DNA from: JAPLST01 sp964397565
Lineage (GTDB): Bacteria; Auribacterota; UBA3054; JAPLST01
DNA: 53,915 bases
Assembly: GCA_964397565.1 (NCBI GenBank)
Contig: CAYNJC010000031.1
Location: 1 to 53,915, forward strand
Reading direction: 5' to 3'
Made by a program: the position numbers and the translations under genes. The notes under the pieces are model-generated. The model did not search any database. It saw only the letters and a program-made list of their open reading frames with translations, and was not told the DNA's origin. Positions 52,606 through 53,915 of the stretch are shown here, in pieces. Positions within the stretch are counted from its first letter, which is position 1; every line of letters starts with the position of its first letter.

Positions 52606-52634
52606 TTGCATCTTCACCCGTAACGTGCTACAAT
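52606..52634 (+). promoter_or_regulatory. Promoter of the LEA-2 lipoprotein gene
   Basis: TTGCAT (52606-52611), a 17-bp spacer and TACAAT (52629-52634) with extended TGC. Leader of about 20 nt. Confidence 0.8.
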
Positions 52635-52659
52635 CCTACAACCCTTTGGAATGAACTCG

Positions 52660-53514
52660 ATGAAACTTACTCACTTGGTGCTGGGTGCGTGCGGCTTGGT
52701 CTTGCTCATCGCCGGCTGCGCGACGATTTCATCCTGGCGTGGAATTGAAAAGCCCACGGCCAGCGTCCGCAATGTGCGCATCACCGGCTTGGATTTCGAG
52801 GCCGCCCAGTTGGCCTATGACCTGGTCATCAGCAATCCCAACAGCGTGGCCGTCACCTTCGACGGCTTTGACTATGACCTGCAAATCGAGCAGACCTCGC
52901 TGCTGCGCGGCATGCAGACCAATCGCGTCAGCATCGCCAAGAACAGTCAGTCGCGCGTCACCGTGCCGGTCTCGCTCGGGTACCAGCAACTGCTCGACAC
53001 CGTCCAGTCCTTGCGCGGCAAGGATGATTTCAACTACGCGCTGCTGGGCAACGTGCTGCTGGATGTGCCGCTGCTGGGCAGCACGAAAATCCCGCTCACA
53101 CACGCAGGCACGCTGCCGATCGTGCGCCTGCCGACGCTCGACATCGAGAGTTGCGCCGTCAAGAGTCTGAACCTGACCGGCGCGAAAGTTGACCTGGCCG
53201 TGCGCGTGCACAATCCCAACGCATTTGCGCTGTCATTGGCGGATATGGCCTACGCTTTTGACGTCAGCGGCAAGCGTTGGGCGGAAGGCACGATCGCCGA
53301 GACCCTGGCCTTGCCGGTCAAAGGCGATGGCAGCGTCACCATTCCAATCAATCTCAACTTTTTGAGTGTGGGCAGTTCGGCCTACGAAGCCCTGACAGGC
53401 ACGAAACCGGTGCCCTACACGCTGCAAGCCAAGGCCGATGTCGAAACATCTTTGAAAGAATTCAAGCGCCTGCGCCTGCCGTTGCAGCGCACCGGCGAGC
53501 TGCGCTGGCGCTGA
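52660..53514 (+). CDS. LEA type 2 (water-stress-domain) lipoprotein
   Basis: A 284-residue lipoprotein: signal with lipobox LIAGC (lipidated cysteine at residue 20), then two LEA_2/WHy-type immunoglobulin-like repeats at about 40-145 and 170-275, each starting with a strand-plus-NPN signature (LVISNPNSVAV and VRVHNPNAFAL). Bacterial members are envelope proteins of unclear role, some linked to desiccation tolerance. An ATG three codons earlier (52651) exists, but GGA 9 nt before 52660 favours the second. Confidence 0.87.
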   Translation: MKLTHLVLGACGLVLLIAGCATISSWRGIEKPTASVRNVRITGLDFEAAQLAYDLVISNPNSVAVTFDGFDYDLQIEQTSLLRGMQTNRVSIAKNSQSRVTVPVSLGYQQLLDTVQSLRGKDDFNYALLGNVLLDVPLLGSTKIPLTHAGTLPIVRLPTLDIESCAVKSLNLTGAKVDLAVRVHNPNAFALSLADMAYAFDVSGKRWAEGTIAETLALPVKGDGSVTIPINLNFLSVGSSAYEALTGTKPVPYTLQAKADVETSLKEFKRLRLPLQRTGELRWR

Positions 53515-53573
53515 CCGCCGCGACGTACGGCACCACCACACCCACTTCCACATCCACGCGCGCCGCCGACGCC

Positions 53574-53750
53574 GTGTACGCCAAGACCTTGTTCTACAAC
53601 GGCAAGCCGCACGACGGTTTCGACACTATCAAACAGTGCATGACGCGCTATCCGCTTGACGCCGCGCTGGCCTTGTGCGCCAACCAACGCACGCTGCTGA
53701 CCAAGCTGTTTCCGTTCCTGACTCAAGAAGACGACATGGCGCGCAGATGA
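53574..53750 (+). CDS. Coding-looking segment after the LEA-2 gene (possible small gene or remnant)
   Basis: Right after the LEA-2 stop, another frame reads as normal protein: from a GTG at 53574, VYAKTLFYNGKPHDGFDTIK and on to ...EDDMARR and a TGA at 53750. It is helical and TPR-like in texture. No ATG or good ribosome-binding site starts it, and the open frame overlaps the LEA-2 gene upstream, so it may be the 3' remnant of a lost gene. The TGA abuts the next repeat exactly. Confidence 0.35.
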   Translation: MYAKTLFYNGKPHDGFDTIKQCMTRYPLDAALALCANQRTLLTKLFPFLTQEDDMARR

Positions 53751-53915
53751 GTTACTAAAGAATGCGCTTACTAGGTGTCATGCCAATGGTGGCCGTGGGC
53801 GCCTGCTTGGAGCTGGCCTGGCTAGCTAAGGCACCAGCCTAGTCCCGTCAAAGGCGGGGATCCCGCCATCGGCGTGGATCCCGTCAACGGCGCGGATGAC
53901 CGCGGCTGCAGAAGC
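53751..53915. mobile_element. MITE copy interrupted by another repeat, cut by the window edge
   Basis: 53751-53803 matches the left half of the 29022-29152 MITE (TTACTAxxGAATGCGCTTAC onward). The match stops at GGGCGCC, a 94-bp insert follows (53804-53897) that is a longer relative of the 8676-8733 repeat, and the MITE resumes at 53898 with GACCGCGGCTGCAGAAGC. The right end lies outside the window. Confidence 0.75.

Overview
The window reads as a piece of the chromosome of a GC-rich diderm (Gram-negative) bacterium. Lipid A and LPS genes (lpxK, an LpxL-type acyltransferase, a GT9 heptosyltransferase), LolA-like and LspA lipoprotein genes, many lipoboxes and a type II secretion/type IV pilus operon all point to an outer membrane. 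The long SecA (1010 aa, SEC-C tail), carboxypeptidase-regulatory-domain proteins, GldA/F/G-type ABC genes, formylglycine-enzyme-like proteins, stand-alone four-helix-bundle proteins and prepilin-type proteins together resemble the PVC superphylum (Kiritimatiellota, Lentisphaerota, Verrucomicrobiota). That placement is inference; there is no rRNA gene here. Most of the window is core genome with tight operons (ATGA or TGATG overlaps) separated by unusually repeat-rich spacers.

Layout. 1-10036: secA (minus), then plus-strand genes for a lipoprotein and a secreted protein, rpsA, tRNA-Asp with a terminator, a fold-type-II PLP enzyme and another exported protein. 10037-17760: a transposon remnant, a LysM lipoprotein, two large tandem paralogous membrane-anchored CarboxypepD_reg proteins with a small antitoxin-like gene between them, and a leaderless DUF4143-type ATPase. 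17826-23614 (minus): tRNA-Lys and tRNA-Ser, then coaC, coaB, lpxK, a CPBP-protease/LpxL fusion and a heptosyltransferase, i.e. CoA and lipid A/LPS synthesis. 23724-28676: a lipoprotein and a prepilin, an EamA permease and dusB (minus), and a PHP phosphoesterase overlapping a LolA-like gene. 28677-29300 is a gene-free composite of nested inverted repeats including a MITE. 29301-39314 is one long minus-strand operon: gspJ, gspE, gspG, a pilM-pilN fusion, a PilO/PDZ protein, ileS, a DksA/TraR protein and lspA. 39486-46137 (plus): argB, argD, a ferritin-like protein, a SUMF1-type protein, an MmuM-MetF fusion and a STAS protein. 46340-52180 (minus): a gldA, (four-helix-bundle), gldF, gldG, DUF4340 operon ending in greA. 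The right end has a REP doublet, an LEA-2 lipoprotein and a nested repeat that runs off the window.

The most unusual signal lies between genes. At least a dozen short arrays have a strict 7-bp period, but each array has its own unit sequence. They sit at gene boundaries and often swallow the start or stop codon. Two of them, in inverted orientation, bracket a four-helix-bundle gene that interrupts the gld operon. This resembles the architecture of rRNA intervening sequences, which also carry four-helix-bundle genes between inverted repeats, and it is the best candidate here for an undescribed element.

Promoters are recognisable: TTGACA/TTGCAT-like -35, a 17-bp spacer and TATAMT, often with an extended TGC. 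Four of them place the predicted start of transcription on or within about two bases of the start codon, so leaderless mRNAs are expected.
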